64,000 nucleotides of DNA from Lamellibrachia columna (GCA_963662155.1 OY759262.1:13158282-13222281); one strand, 5' to 3'. Numbered from the stretch's first letter, positions 24,306 to 37,271 are shown. The notes: a model not told the origin generated them from the sequence alone. Translations and numbers: made by a program.

Positions 24306-25140
24306 CGCGGTGTGTGGCTGTTAGACCAGACTACCGACTGCAAGTCATAAGACCAGACTACCATCTGCATGCCATAAGACAAGGCTACCATCTGCACATC
24401 ATAAAACAAGGCTACCATCTGCAAGCCATAAGACAAGGCTACCATCTGCACGTCATAAGACAAGGCTAATATTTGCATGTCATAAGACAAGGCTACCACC
24501 AGGATGCTATACGACCTGGCTACATATTGCATGCCTCAAGAGCAATTTATATAACGCATACCAAATGTGTAACCCAAGGCCATGCTACCTACTTCCTATA
24601 TCAATATTAAGCTATGGATTGCGAATTTGAAAACCACAATTTTAACTGAGAACATCAGGGCCAGACTACCTGCTGCGTTAATCAAGACCACGTTGCACAT
24701 ACCACGAGTGGGCTACGCAATTAAATTAAATTATATCCAGAAATCAGACTACGTACTGCGTACCTCATAATTCGGTTAGTGTATCTACCATAACCAAGGT
24801 TCTTTCTGCGAATATTCGGACTAGGATACCTACTGCGTACCCAAACTAGCCATTGCGTATACTTAAACACAACACTACGACTTGCATTCTTCAAGAACAG
24901 GCTACCTACTGCGTACATCAAAACCCAAATATCTACCGCGTAACTCAAGACCATACTACCTATTGCGTAACTCAAGACCATACTACCTATTGCGTACCTC
25001 AACACACGACACGACTACATACTGCGTACCTCGAGACCCGACTATGTTTAATGTGTACCTCAGAATCAAGCTACTGTGTAGTTTATGAACAATCTACCCG
25101 TTGCGTACATCAAGACCCGTCTACCCGTTGGGTGTCTTAC
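24306..25140. repeat. Degenerate 27-bp minisatellite, about 830 bp
   Basis: Two diverged subfamilies share a period of about 27 bp: CATAAGACAAGGCTACCATC-type units at 24306-24540 and ACTACCTACTGCGTACCTC-type units at 24650-25140, with an eroded zone between. As 27 divides by three, several frames stay open on both strands with nine-residue periodicity (QGYHLHVIR on plus). Confidence 0.85.
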
Positions 25141-25920
25141 GTCAGTCTGCATACATTAGAACGAGGTACATTCCAGCTTTTATACTTCTGTCAACCACAC
25201 CTCTGCTTATTGTCATATGCGGCTCTTTAACGGGCTACCTCAGACTATTCGCGGCGCCGCCCTACACCCTAGACACCCCCAGGAGACTCCGCCTTTCGAC
25301 TTCCCGTCTCCCTTCTCCGAACGTTCCTCGACACCCTGCCAAACCCCCGTCACCTGCCCTTAGCCCTCGTCCGGACGTCCCACCACGAGTAAACACCGTC
25401 GCCTGCTTTCCACCGAGGAACCTTTACATAAGACGCAAGCACCAGTCGTGCGGCTCGCCTCGAGGAGCGGACGACTAACGCGTAAGTAAACACACGCATT
25501 CCACCCGCACGAGCCGTCGACAAACACGGCTGAACATTGTCTTTGATTCGCACCAAGAGGAGAAGATCCCGAAACAGTTTAGTGACGCACGCGTCTTCGT
25601 CTGTCGTATGTTTAGTGTATCGTGTCGATATCTACACTTGTGTACACGTGTACATGTACACTTGTATACACGTGTACATGTCAGCTAGTCGGCTAATTAA
25701 CTAGGGAGGGAAGTAGAGGAAGAAAAGGGATAATTGATCGGGGGAAGTGAAGTGGCGCAGCTGGGGTAGAGGTGGAGCGGGGAGGGAAGAAGGGGAGAAG
25801 GAAAGAAATAATTACATGGAGAAAGCGATCGACTGGACAATGGTTTGATAAAGGGAGAGGGGGAGAGAAAGGGAGAGTGGGAGAGAGTGGGATGGAGGGA
25901 GAGAGAGAACGGAGAGAGAA

Positions 25921-25921
<1 letters not shown>
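25141..25921. other. unannotated stretch
   Basis: Begins with pyrimidine-rich, CpG-containing sequence at 25250-25400. A 24-bp duplication rich in ACACGTGTACATGT lies at 25634-25682, followed by a purine-rich GGGAGAGAGA tract to 25920. Confidence 0.5.

Positions 25922-26000
<79 letters not shown>
25922..26000. repeat. AT dinucleotide microsatellite
   Basis: About 39 perfect TA/AT units directly following a GAGAGA tract; a GACT run follows at about 26020-26036. Confidence 0.95.
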
Positions 26001-26002
<2 letters not shown>

Positions 26003-26125
26003 GATGGGGAGTTAATCAGACTGACTGACTGACTGACAAAAAGACAGAGAGACATCAGACAGCAACTACGATGACATCGTCAACAAAAAACAACAACTAA
26101 ACGGACTCAAGCAGACTCAGCCTAC

Positions 26126-26242
26126 CTGCAGTAACTCCGGGGTGGCAGCGTGTGCCGAGTGCACGAACTGGTGCAAAACGGCGATCCCTATAGCGACGGC
26201 CAGGTACACAGATAACGTCCGACCGTCCGCGTGTCTGTGCAT
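26126..26242 (-). CDS. First coding exon: signal peptide of a secreted protein (candidate 5' exon of the Kazal gene)
   Basis: An ATG at 26242 (context GCCACTATG) opens a 39-codon exon ending at a donor CTGCAG|GTAGGC. The peptide is a clear signal peptide: a charged n-region MHRHADGR, a hydrophobic core LSVYLAVAIGIAVL, and a small-residue site HSAHA followed by ATPELLQ. The exon ends in phase 0, which is the phase in which the Kazal exon at 8586-8751 starts, and no better partner exon is seen between them. An upstream in-frame ATG at 26341 would bury the hydrophobic core, so the internal start is preferred. Linking the two exons across 17.4 kb is inference. Confidence 0.6.
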
Positions 26243-26620
26243 AGTGGCGACGCCAGCTTTGCCGATAGGACGGTGCGTGCAGTCGTTCAACGTGTGCGTT
26301 GCTCGCTCACTCGCCAACACACAGATCCGCGCCAGTGTCACTCAACGTGCTCGAGCCGTGCGGTCCGCCGTGCCAGTGGCCGCGCTAGAGAGTGTGTCGA
26401 GCTACGCCGACGTGAGTTAATATCGCAGCGTCAAACTACTCAATGAAGTTATCAACGCCGCTGAGCGGTTTGTTTGCAGCCGCTCGAGCAAAGCGGGGCG
26501 GCCATCTGGCGGCCAATCGGCGAGGCGCGGGCGAGAGCAACAGTCATTACTCGCGTCCTGCGCGCTCACCCCTCGGCCACGCGCGGTGATTACTGTTTTG
26601 TGTCTGACGATTGGACAGAC
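26243..26620 (-). promoter_or_regulatory. CpG-rich upstream region of the signal-peptide exon
   Basis: In contrast to the AT repeats on both sides, this stretch is rich in CpG and GC, contains a CCAAT (in GGCCAATCGGCGAGG at about 26510) and a GCCATCTGGCGG motif, and lies directly 5' of the proposed start on the minus strand. That is typical of an animal promoter/5'UTR. No TATA box or initiator is assigned. Confidence 0.5.
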
Positions 26621-26648
26621 GGAAGAACGTTTTGGTAGATGAACTCAA

Positions 26649-27155
<507 letters not shown>

Positions 27156-27507
27156 ACCCGCCAACTTTCACAATAACTTATGTGTGTGCGTGTGCGTGTG
27201 CGTGTGCGTGTGCGTGTGCGTGTGCGTGTGCGTGTGCGTGTGCGTGTGCGTGTGCGTGTGCGTGTGCGTGTGCGTGTGCGTGTGCGTGTGCGTGTGCGTG
27301 TGCGTGTGCGTGTGCGTGTGCGTGTGCGTGTGCGTGTGCGTGTGCGTGTGCGTGTGCGTGTGCGTGTGCGTGTGCGTGTGCGTGTGCGTGTGCGTGTGCG
27401 TGTGCGTGTGCGTGTGCGTGTGCGTGTGCGAGCGCGTGTTCGTGTGCGAGCGCGTGCGTGTGTGTGTAGCTAATCAAGGAAGGAAGTTGTTTTGAAAGTT
27501 GGCGGGT
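27156..27507. other. Hexanucleotide array bounded by 15-bp inverted repeats
   Basis: ACCCGCCAACTTTCA (27156-27170) and its exact reverse complement (27493-27507) flank a GTGTGC array. The remaining inner sequence is short (CAATAACTTA left; TAGCTAATCAAGGAAGGAAG right). It may be a small inverted-repeat element invaded by a microsatellite, or a hairpin. Confidence 0.8.
27182..27430. repeat. GTGTGC hexanucleotide microsatellite, about 41 copies
   Basis: Essentially perfect TGTGCG units with no substitution until the degenerate end (GAGCGCGTGTTCGTG). It is strictly alternating purine-pyrimidine, and so a candidate for left-handed DNA. All frames are open (VRVR, CACA, CVCV) and are not genes. Confidence 0.95.
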
Positions 27508-29284
27508 GATCAGTCATTTGTCTGCAGCAAACGAATCGATGAGTGACGTCAATCACTGATGTTAATGGAGGGTGAACGAATGGCGCATGTCACTAATATT
27601 TATAATTATATATAATTTGTGCAAAACAGATGCAACCATAGACAACTCATAATTCAAACTGCTCAAGCTAACACTGTTTTTAAACTACTCAAGAGTTGTT
27701 ATTTCAAACGACCAGTGAAACAAACCATCGAAGCATTGATCCGTGAACTGGCGAACTGTGGTGGATCATTACTGTGGACACTCACCGACTCCCAACCATT
27801 GTTCACGCAACGTGAATAGCCTTCACCCACCGGGGCGCGTCAATGCATCTAACCAGTTCAAATGGACATTGCACAAATAGTTGCATTTCCGTGTGTCCGC
27901 AAAAGCATGGATATTCAATAGTTGTGTTACTCAACTTTGCCGGTGAACTGTGCGCGTGTGCTAATGCACTCGGTCTCACTAAAGGTAGATGTTTGTGAAA
28001 AACTACACAACGCTATACCAATAGACACGCGTCTGTAATCGTATATCGCATCAATCAATGGTACATCAACGCTTAAGTGCTTCATAAGTGCCTTTCTAAA
28101 CATAGCCACGCCTTAGGGTCCGAATGGGGACTTACATACGCCTGGCGCATGTTTGAAGTGTTTTAACGAGCGCGTTTTTTTATTCCAGTCTTAGTAAAAC
28201 AAATTGTGCTCTGTGTGTTAACGAAGTTTATATTCCGACCGGCTGCTGGATTTTTCTGAAACATTATACAAATCTTACGATTTCATTGATAGTCAAATCT
28301 TTGCGCACGATGTAACCCCAAAACAAAACATGCAGAACAATGTATGCAACTCTTACGACAAAACAGACAGAACACGTGCCTGCCAAGAGGTCTTTGTCAG
28401 AAAATGTATGGACATTTTACAGTTACAAAAACAACTACCCAGAACGGGCGGCGACAGCGGACACAGATAACACTGCATAGTCATACCTTGTCTGTCATTG
28501 GCACCACAAAAAACATTCCATCCAGGTAAACCGATGACGCTGCGAGAGAAATGTGTTGTAAAGCGTGGAGTCTTTCTGCGCTCTCGTCTACTGATCACGC
28601 GGTATTTCGCAAACACTACATGCATAACGCATTAAAACTGCGTCGAAATATCGCCCGCACGCATTTTGCGTCACCGGAAACAAAGACACGAAGCAGCAGA
28701 CGACAATCGGCTCCCGCCACAACTGTGACGAGACTGACAGACGCGCCAGCAGTGTTCATTAATAACGACCAAATCAGACAGACTCTCAATCCATTCAACT
28801 GTCAACCGACGACATTTTCACCGTTTGTCACTCGAGTCGCGTAACCCGCATTGGAATCGCGACTAAGTGACGAATACTTACTATGTTTTTATAGCCGCTG
28901 AAACAATCGTTGTAACCGCTCAACGCCGAGCAAACTGCTCGCGGTCAGCCCTAGCCGCGCTGGCGTCGTCACCACTCTCGAGTTGAGTAGACATGACGCG
29001 ATTGATACAGTTCTATGGTGACGAAGCCCCGGCTATACAGGAGCTCCTTTTCTTTGCTAATTGTGGTTTTGGTAGCACTGGGCTCGGGATACCACAACGA
29101 CAACACCAAGACACGAGTACGGCGGTGTTAGACAGTGTGTGTAATAATAATCCGTACAAATGTTATACGGAGCATTCGACAACAACAACGGCAGATTCAT
29201 ATCATAACATAAGGACGGAGGAAGGGGGGTGGGGTGGGGATAAAAGGGCAACGACTGTTTTTTATTGGAACAAATGCCCTGGTT
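27508..29284. other. unannotated stretch
   Basis: No gene or repeat is recognised; several short frames without domain or splice support. Confidence 0.5.
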
Positions 29285-29463
29285 TGCACTGTCTAAAACA
29301 AGACCAACTGTAAACATACACGAACAATGCACTGTCTAAAACAAGATCAACTGTAAACATACACGAACAATGCACTGTCTAAAACAAGATCAACTGTAAA
29401 CATACACGAACAATGCACTGTCTAAAACAAGATCAACTGTAAACATACACGAACAATGCACTA
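29285..29463. repeat. 43-bp tandem repeat, about 4 copies
   Basis: The unit starting TGCACTGTCTAAAACAAGA and ending TACACGAACAA recurs every 43 bp from 29285, nearly perfect. Confidence 0.95.
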
Positions 29464-29942
29464 TCTTATACAGTGGTTTACAACGTGGGCGACATCGCTC
29501 CATCCCACCCCCTAGGAGCGATTTTTGTGGCCTGGGGGAACAATCTTGTCTGTGGTTATAAGGGACTCCGTCAGATTTTCGGGGGCGTAGGACCTGTGAC
29601 GGATTATTGTTTGATTATACATTTTAAATTGACTTGACTCGAACAAACGCATTACCCGAAAGTGGTTTATTACATATGAGTAACACCAAAAACTATCGTC
29701 GGCTTGTTTAGGCAACCCTGTTTTGGTGCAGCAGTGTACAACCCCAGGGCGTTAATATGGTTTCATGCTCGCTACTTTTACACACCTGTATTTTACATAC
29801 ATATACAATTATGGAAGTTCTAGCAAAACTATACTATTTATACTGCCTCACATAATGAACGAATGCCGATGTGTTTGGTTTGCTCTCAAACATTCTCCAG
29901 TGAAGCAATGAGCCAGCTAGATTGATTGAGCACATTCAGCGC
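29464..29942. other. unannotated stretch
   Basis: No gene or repeat is recognised. Confidence 0.5.
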
Positions 29943-30975
29943 AAGTAACCTTGCAGCTAAAGCCTGGTACTGGGATACCGAGTGGTAGACAACAGACACA
30001 ACCATCAAGTACCCTTGCAGCTAAAGCCTGGTACTGGGATACCGAGTGGTAGACAAGAGACATAACCATCAAGTACCCTTGCAGCTAAAGCCTGATACTG
30101 GGATACCGAGTGGTAGACAACAGACACAACCATCAAGTACCCTTGCAGCTAAAGCCTGGTACTGGGATACCGAGTGGTAGACAACAGACATAACCATCAA
30201 GTACCCTTGCAGCTAAAGCCTGGTACTGGGACACCGAGTGGTAGACAACAGACGCAACCATCAAGTAACCTTGCAGCTAAAGCCTGGTACTGGGATACCG
30301 AGTGGTAGACAACAGACACAACCATCAAGTACCCTTGCAGCTAAAGCCTGGTACTGGGATACCGAGTGGTAGACAACAGACATAACCATCAAGTACCCTT
30401 GCAGCTAAAGCCTGGTACTGGGACACCGAGTGGTAGACAACAGACGCAACCATCAAGTAACCTTGCAGCTAAAGCCTGGTACTGGGACACCGAGTGGTAG
30501 ACAACAGACATAACCATCAAGTACCCTTGCAGCTAAAGCCTGGTACTGGGACACCGAGTGGTAGACAACAGACATAACCATCAAGTAACCTTGCAGCTAA
30601 AGCCTGATACTGGGATACCGAGTGGTAGACAACAGACATAACCATCAAGTACCCTTGCAGCTAAAGCCTGGTACTGGGACACCGAGTGGTAGACAACAGA
30701 CATAACCATCAAGTACCCTTGCAGCTAAAGCCTGGTACTGGGACACCGAGTGGTAGACAACAGACATAACCATCAAGTACCCTTGCAGCTAAAGCCTGGT
30801 ACTGGGACACCGAGTGGTAGACAACAGACGCAACCATCAAGTAACCTTGCAGCTAAAGCCTGGTACTGGGACACCGAGTGGTAGACAACAGACACAACCA
30901 TCAAGTAACCTTGCAGCTAAAGCCTGGTACTGGGATACCGAGTGGTAGACAACAGACACAACCATTAAGTACCCG
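29943..30975. repeat. 64-bp minisatellite, 16 copies with higher-order structure
   Basis: The unit starts AAGTACCCTTGCAGC and ends ACAACCATC, with a period of exactly 64 bp. Variable sites are AAGTAACC/AAGTACCC, GGTACT/GATACT, GATACC/GACACC and CACAACC/CATAACC/CGCAACC. Units 3-5 and 6-8 show the same order of the last two variants (GATACC+CACA, GATACC+CATA, GACACC+CGCA), indicating a three-unit (192-bp) duplication. Confidence 0.95.
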
Positions 30976-33835
30976 TTGACCACAAACAATGACAAACTCT
31001 GCGTCTTCTCGTTGTTTCTATCTTGCTATTGAACTGAAAAACCTGTCAAATGTGGCCGATGAAAATGGTCGGGAAACATTAACACAAGAGCAACCACAAA
31101 CATGCATATATTATACACTTGAACAATGCACATGAAAGGTGTTTATAACAATACTTTACTTTAAAATATGTAATCTCCAGTGTCAAAATGTAAATATTAT
31201 AAAAGAGAATTTATCATCCAAAAATAAGATACTGTTACTGTTCATGTAATAAACGCCCGATAAAATACATATTAAGTAGTCTGTGCATAGTGTGTGCCAA
31301 TCGTCATCGCGTCTTCTCCATGTCTAAAGAGTGGCAACATGTAAATTTTGCATGGAATTTGTTAAATCGATTACATGTTGGTCTAGATGCAGACAACAGC
31401 GCGCTAAACCGATGCTCACATTACCTGATCCGCGGTGTTTCTCAATCACAGGTTTATTTTCGGAAGTACGACCTTTGTTGCTATATATGGTCACACGGAA
31501 CGATTCATTTCTGAACAGCCAACAAGTGCAACATGGTTCGATGACGGCGTCTACTACGTAAGACACTATCCAATCGCCAAGACTGCAAGAGATAATTGAG
31601 ATGCCGTTAATTAATTAAATAAATAAATAAATCTATAATAAAAGCAACACAATAATGTTCAAACTAACAAATACGAATGTGTGTCAACTATGTTTCCGCT
31701 GTCTACTGTGAAACTGTCAAGAGGGATACCAAGCCATATTGGACATTTGCTGTTTATAACCAATTCAATTGACGTCCGTGGGTAACCTTAGTGAAGTTCC
31801 AAGACGGACAACTATTATTCATAACGGACAACGGATGACTGGCAGGAACGTATACTAATAGCGGGCGTGTTTTACAGTTATGTAGTTGGTATCCACTTGT
31901 ACACCATTACAGCGAGTGTGGTCGTCTCCTGTTGGTAGCGGCAGTATTACACAGTGAAATGTCGATGTGTTTGTCTTTCTAACGGGCGTCAACCGACTTA
32001 GTAAAGTTGTTCATAAGACTCCAATTTTCTGTTTGGTACAGTGTTCACAAATGGCAGGGCAGTAACCAATTCATGCATCTGTTCCTGTAGTTACATTAAC
32101 ACAGCGCCGGACACGAGACATTCATGCAGGCATTCGTGTGCTCATCCATGCACGCACAAACACCTGCGCGGACCGGCTCATCTGCCTTCGCAGGTGCTAC
32201 TTTCATATTCGCATACCGCAGCTCTACCAGGCGGAGTCCGCGTAACCGACTCGCAGCTGTAGGTACTTGGTCCCGCTAATTCCGGGCTCACAAAGCAACG
32301 CCTATTGTGCGCCTCGAAATCAAAGTTGAATGCCGCCAAACGTCGACTCTTTATGCTGCTGTGACAATCGACAGCCGATATAATACGGCACAGAAAGCTG
32401 TTCAACGTAGAGTCTCTGCATCGCTCTGCGTAGCGCCTGTAAACTGCACCTGGACGATTAGTCATCAACTGTTCTCGCCTCTCACACCTCGATGTACCCC
32501 CTACGTCTATTGATCACACTTGTTCGCCAGGTGTGGCACGAGTCTGATGCCTCCGAGCAACATAGTTAAAGTTCCACGAACTACAACGAGTGGTCCACAG
32601 TCCGCGGGTAAACAACGATGATGGAAGAGAGGACGGTTCCACAGTCGTCCGCAAGTCTGCTGCATACAAATGTGCTTCTGCTCGTTTCGCGCGACAGTAT
32701 TTGGATAAATATACGTTGCATCTTAAAAAAATCGTTCTTTGCTGTTCGTCAATGCAGGATGACAAAATACCTAGTTAGAGGTCATCACTCGTACTTTTTT
32801 TATTTTTATAGCAATTTTTTTTATAGCAGGAAGAAAATACCAGTATTTTGTAGAAGTAATCCTTCTTGAATTTACAAAGTGTCATAACACGAACGAACAA
32901 TATGAGTACAGCTTCTAATTATAACCATCCCTCTTCGTTCGACTAGATGTAGAGGAAAAGATGTACAACTGCATTGACGTATCTATAGGATCTCACATGG
33001 GGGACAAGGCGCTAGTCTAGTCACTCGTGCTACCACGCAGCGGCGTGACGGAAAAATACTGAAAAAATTGCCATTTACCCTTATCCAATGCTCTTTATTC
33101 TTTCTATAAGATGTTGAAGCAGAAGGAAAAACCAGTATTTATAAGTAAACGTCGTCGTTCTTTGCTCGACAACGCATTGCAGTAGAAGACAGGTGACCAA
33201 CCAGACCAGATGGAACATTGACGAACCTTGTTACACGGACCTCGCCACTGGGGATTTTCCTGAATCACTGCTGACAGACAGCATCGTCAAAAATACGACC
33301 AAGGTTGACACGTTGACAGAGACGGAGGGCCCGTGACAGGAACGAGTCGGCTCGTCGCTCAGTCGTATTATGCAATATCACCATTGTGTAACACAAAGCA
33401 CGGCCGGCGTCAGGAGACGTTATTTATGCACACCCATAACAGTCGACAACCCGCTGCAAGTATATTTATTGTACATGTCCGCCGCCACAGGATCAACTCA
33501 GATAGCTCAGCATCATTTGGTTTAACAATGCATGAATACGGATGAAGTTTGGTTCAATTGGATAAGAATGCCACGGCTGAATTAGCCATCCACTGATTGA
33601 AAGATATTTAAAGCGGCTCGGGAAAATCGACATGATAATATGATAATATATGTATTCGTCTTCCGTCCGTCTTCACGCGGTCAAATTACAAACACAAGAA
33701 ACACCTCCCTCCTGTGTCAACTCATAGTTGAGAGCCTCCCAATAACTTCATATACGGACGCTGCTACATGTTGTTTATCGGCAGATCGCACTGAATGCAA
33801 GTGAAAGTGGTGCGTACAACCAGATAATTTTTACT
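30976..33835. other. unannotated stretch
   Basis: No gene is recognised. 31290-31566 is open on both strands but has no recognisable domain. An AAT-type run is at 31613-31632, and 32100-32650 has more CpG. Confidence 0.5.
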
Positions 33836-34033
33836 TTTACATACATCTATACTGACACCGTCGCACAGCTAGAACTGTCGCGTCCCCGTGCAGACTGTTC
33901 CCAGCGGAGTAGCGACCACAAGAGAAGGTGTCTTTAACATACATCTATACTGACACCGTCGCACAGCTAGAACTGTCGCGTCCCCGTGCAGACTGTTCCC
34001 AGCGGAGTACCGACCACAAGAGAAGGTGTCTTC
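33836..34033. repeat. 98-bp tandem duplication
   Basis: The block starting ACATACATCTATACTGACAC at 33839 recurs at 33937 with one visible difference (GTAGCGACC versus GTACCGACC), so it is recent. Confidence 0.95.
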
Positions 34034-34724
34034 CGAGACCTGCCCATCATTTCCATAAATCAGGCAATTTTCATCGACTCCACATCCGGTGTCCACGCTC
34101 ATCCGGCGCGGTCATAAAACGGCACATAAACCGTTCTCAGTTTCTCGAGACGGAATGCAAACGTTTATTTATCATCCCTAAATTTGCATACGTGAACAAC
34201 CTGAGATTGTGTTAAGAAATCCCGCATAAGTTGTCTACTGACGTCACTCGGTCTCCACTTGCTCGACAAAGGGTGCACAACCACACGTGTGCGCACATCG
34301 CAGGGAGCACACCTGCGTGCATGCGTGGTCGTGTCGCGCCAGTTCAGGTTGAAAACACTTTCTGTTGCATGCTGAACGCATCGTCGATTGTCATAAAAAA
34401 ATAACACAAAGCCTGATAAACGAAGGTCTCGTTAGAGCGAGGAATCTCACACTCTCGCTAACTCAGTTACGCGATATTCCCGTCTCAGCTAACACTTGAC
34501 AGCTAAGGCGAGCAGAAGAAGGTTACTGATACAGTGGGTTGATGCGAGAAAGTCTTTCAACTCGGATATAGTGCAGCCGTATTGTGTATCATTTGTGCAC
34601 TATTCAACTATCCAATACCCATTCTATTTAAAGCACTTTGAGCAAATAACGAATACATTTAACATATGATTATTGACGGAGTATCTCGATAACTGAAATG
34701 TGGAGGGTGTGTGTGGGGTGGTGG

Positions 34725-34756
<32 letters not shown>

Positions 34757-35242
34757 TACGTGTGTACAAATGATATCATCAAGTTATTAGGAACTTGAAG
34801 GAGAGCTGCTACTATGGAAAGGCTTTCTTAGATAATTCATGCAATACAAATAACGTTTTGACGATATAGGTAGAGTAAACTACGCCCGAATTACCCAGTT
34901 TCTAACGAGAATGGTGGCCTGGGAAAGTACGTGAAGACGCCCAGACTCGACCGTGTGTCAGAGTTGTCTGAAGGCAGCCGTCAGAGAATACAGTGCCTGT
35001 TTTGAAGGAGCGTCACATCAGAAAAACACAAGGCGTTTCCCGACAGAGAGCTAATGTCGCAGCGTGGTGCACGCATTCCACGCTCGTTGTCAACTGAACC
35101 AGGTATGTGTCAAGCGGGAGTCGTGTTGGGACACCTGCACCTGTCGTCAACGTGGGACAGGTGGGGCTTCACAAGCGTGAGAACACCACAGCCAATCCTA
35201 TACTGCAACCTTTACATATGAAAATATAATATATATTTTTTT
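34034..35242. other. unannotated stretch with a GTGC microsatellite
   Basis: No gene is recognised. A GTGC tetranucleotide tract is at 34724-34757. Confidence 0.5.
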
Positions 35243-35612
<370 letters not shown>

Positions 35613-36110
35613 TAAGACTGGAACTACCTAAAATTAGTCTGGTCAACTGAACCAAGCACCTGTATTTACGAAGAACGATGCGCTGTACTAACCAAGGCAA
35701 TACAAACCATGATGTACTCACCAAGGCAATACAAACCAGTACTCACATTCATTTTGGCGCCTGTGAGTTTATTTACAAGTGAAATAGGTGCATCACTGTA
35801 GTGGTGAACAAATGGGTTTAGAGGATATGTCAAGTGAAACAAGAAGACAGAATTAAGAGAAGAGATCATAATGAATACCTGAGGATGTAATTAGTGGGGA
35901 GCAGACAGAGAATGAATAAGGATATGTCACGTGTTTTTGTGGGGGAAGAAACACTATATATAAGTCGAAAGGCTTCTATAGTTTCTTCCCTATTTTACTT
36001 TTGTTCGTATTCGGTTGAAATGTTTAATATTTCGCGTATGATGGACAATTCTGAAATAAACTCATTCATACATATTGACCAGGAGAGCATGTGAGACAGA
36101 AGATGGCGGT
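35613..36110. other. unannotated stretch
   Basis: A 28-bp duplication around ACCAAGGCAATACAAACCA lies at about 35690-35740. The rest is not recognised and may belong to the retrotransposon relic that follows. Confidence 0.45.
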
Positions 36111-36265
36111 AGACGGAGAAGCAGAAGACAGGAATTAAGTTGGAGGGACAGTGTCAAGAGAGATCTCGAAAGGGCAGGGGTGAACATCCGAGGGTGGGAG
36201 AGACTGGCAGAAGATCGCTATGGATGGAGATGACTCGTCGAGGGGAGGGGACTAAGTGGCGTGGC
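36111..36265 (+). pseudogene. C-terminal relic of a non-LTR retrotransposon ORF
   Basis: The frame starting AGACGG reads RRRSRRQELSWRDSV, then KRDLERAGVNIRGWER, then LAEDRYGWR, a stop at 36231, and LVEG. The pattern W-R-D-x-V-x-x-D-L-x-x-A-G and W-E-x-x-A-x-D-R-x-x-W-R is characteristic of the tail of LINE-type polyproteins. No reverse transcriptase motif precedes it here, so it is a truncated, decayed end. Confidence 0.55.
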
Positions 36266-36362
36266 CCGACCGCGCATGGGATCAGGGGGAGAAGAATTTT
36301 TTTACCATCTTCACGGAACACTTGGACATTCTGCTTTATTTTGGTGCGATGTCGTCTGAAAA

Positions 36363-37264
36363 CAGGCTCGTTAACATATGGAAATGCATTTGAATGTTAA
36401 GCATATGAATGCGCATTGAAATACAGCCGTGACATTTTCAGTGCACTTGCGTTTGAATATGTACCCGAAACGTTTGCATTTGAATGCGATCAACAAACAT
36501 TATTTATTGTACACGTAATTGTTGCCAGAGAAGTCGGATAGGCGGTAACATGGGTGTGTCTGCCCGGGGGATGAAGTGTACATGAATGTGTCTGCCCGGG
36601 GGATGAAGTGTACATGAATGTGTCTGCCCGGGGGATGAAGTGTACATCGCTCTGAACAGTCCCAACACTGGATGACGAGCTATATAAGAACGTACCTTTA
36701 CCTTTAATTGCTTGAATACTTATTATTGTTAGATTGTGCACTTGATATACACTACACAAGAGCCTTACGTTGTGTGCTATGCATGTTTGATTCTTATTTA
36801 TCATTAATAAAATAATCTAGAATCTAATCTACATTGTCTGACTTGTGAATCCAGTTTCGCAACATGCTCTTTGTCAGACTTTGAAAAAGTGCTTTTTAGT
36901 TTGCAGAATCCTCAGCAAATGATGTAATCATTCCTGACTTGTGAATCCACAATCACAACCAGTTCTTTCAACATGTGGTACATATAAGGCCACAGTTATA
37001 TGCTTGTATTACAACTGACAATGCCTATGTTATTACATGTAACTGTTAATAATGTGTTTCTGTACATTTTCCTTGTTTTTTTAATCCAAATACAGAATAT
37101 AAAACAAATATAAAAACAAAGCATTCAACATTTATATTTCAGTGCAACCTCAAAACTTTTGCGTTTGAATGTGATTCTAGAAAACGGCATTTGCATAAAT
37201 GGAAATAATTTAGCATTTGCGTTCAACGTTCAAATGCGTTGACACGCATTTGTTAACATGCCTG
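36363..37264. mobile_element. hAT-like non-autonomous element with nested SINE
   Basis: The ends are inverted: CAGGCTCGTTAACA on the left, and the right end reads CAGGCATGTTAACA when complemented. The element is flanked on both sides by CTGAAAA (36356-36362 and 37265-37271), a 7-bp direct repeat close to the 8-bp duplication typical of hAT insertions. CATTTGAATG/GCGTTTGAATG words recur in subterminal positions on both sides. There is no transposase. The SINE at 36521-36712 lies inside, so the element is about 0.7 kb without it. Confidence 0.65.
36521..36712 (+). mobile_element. SINE 3' part with a 33-bp internal triplication
   Basis: Starts in the SINE centre (TTGCCAGAGAAGTCGG) and ends with the family tail (GAACAGTCCCAACACTGGAT, GAGCTATATAAGAACG, TACCTTTACCTTT). 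The block around GTGTCTGCCCGGGGGATGAA is present three times in tandem at about 36553-36650. A single version of it (TCTGCCAGGGGGTGAAGTGT) occurs in the copy at 22225-22515. Confidence 0.85.
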
Positions 37265-37271
37265 CTGAAAA

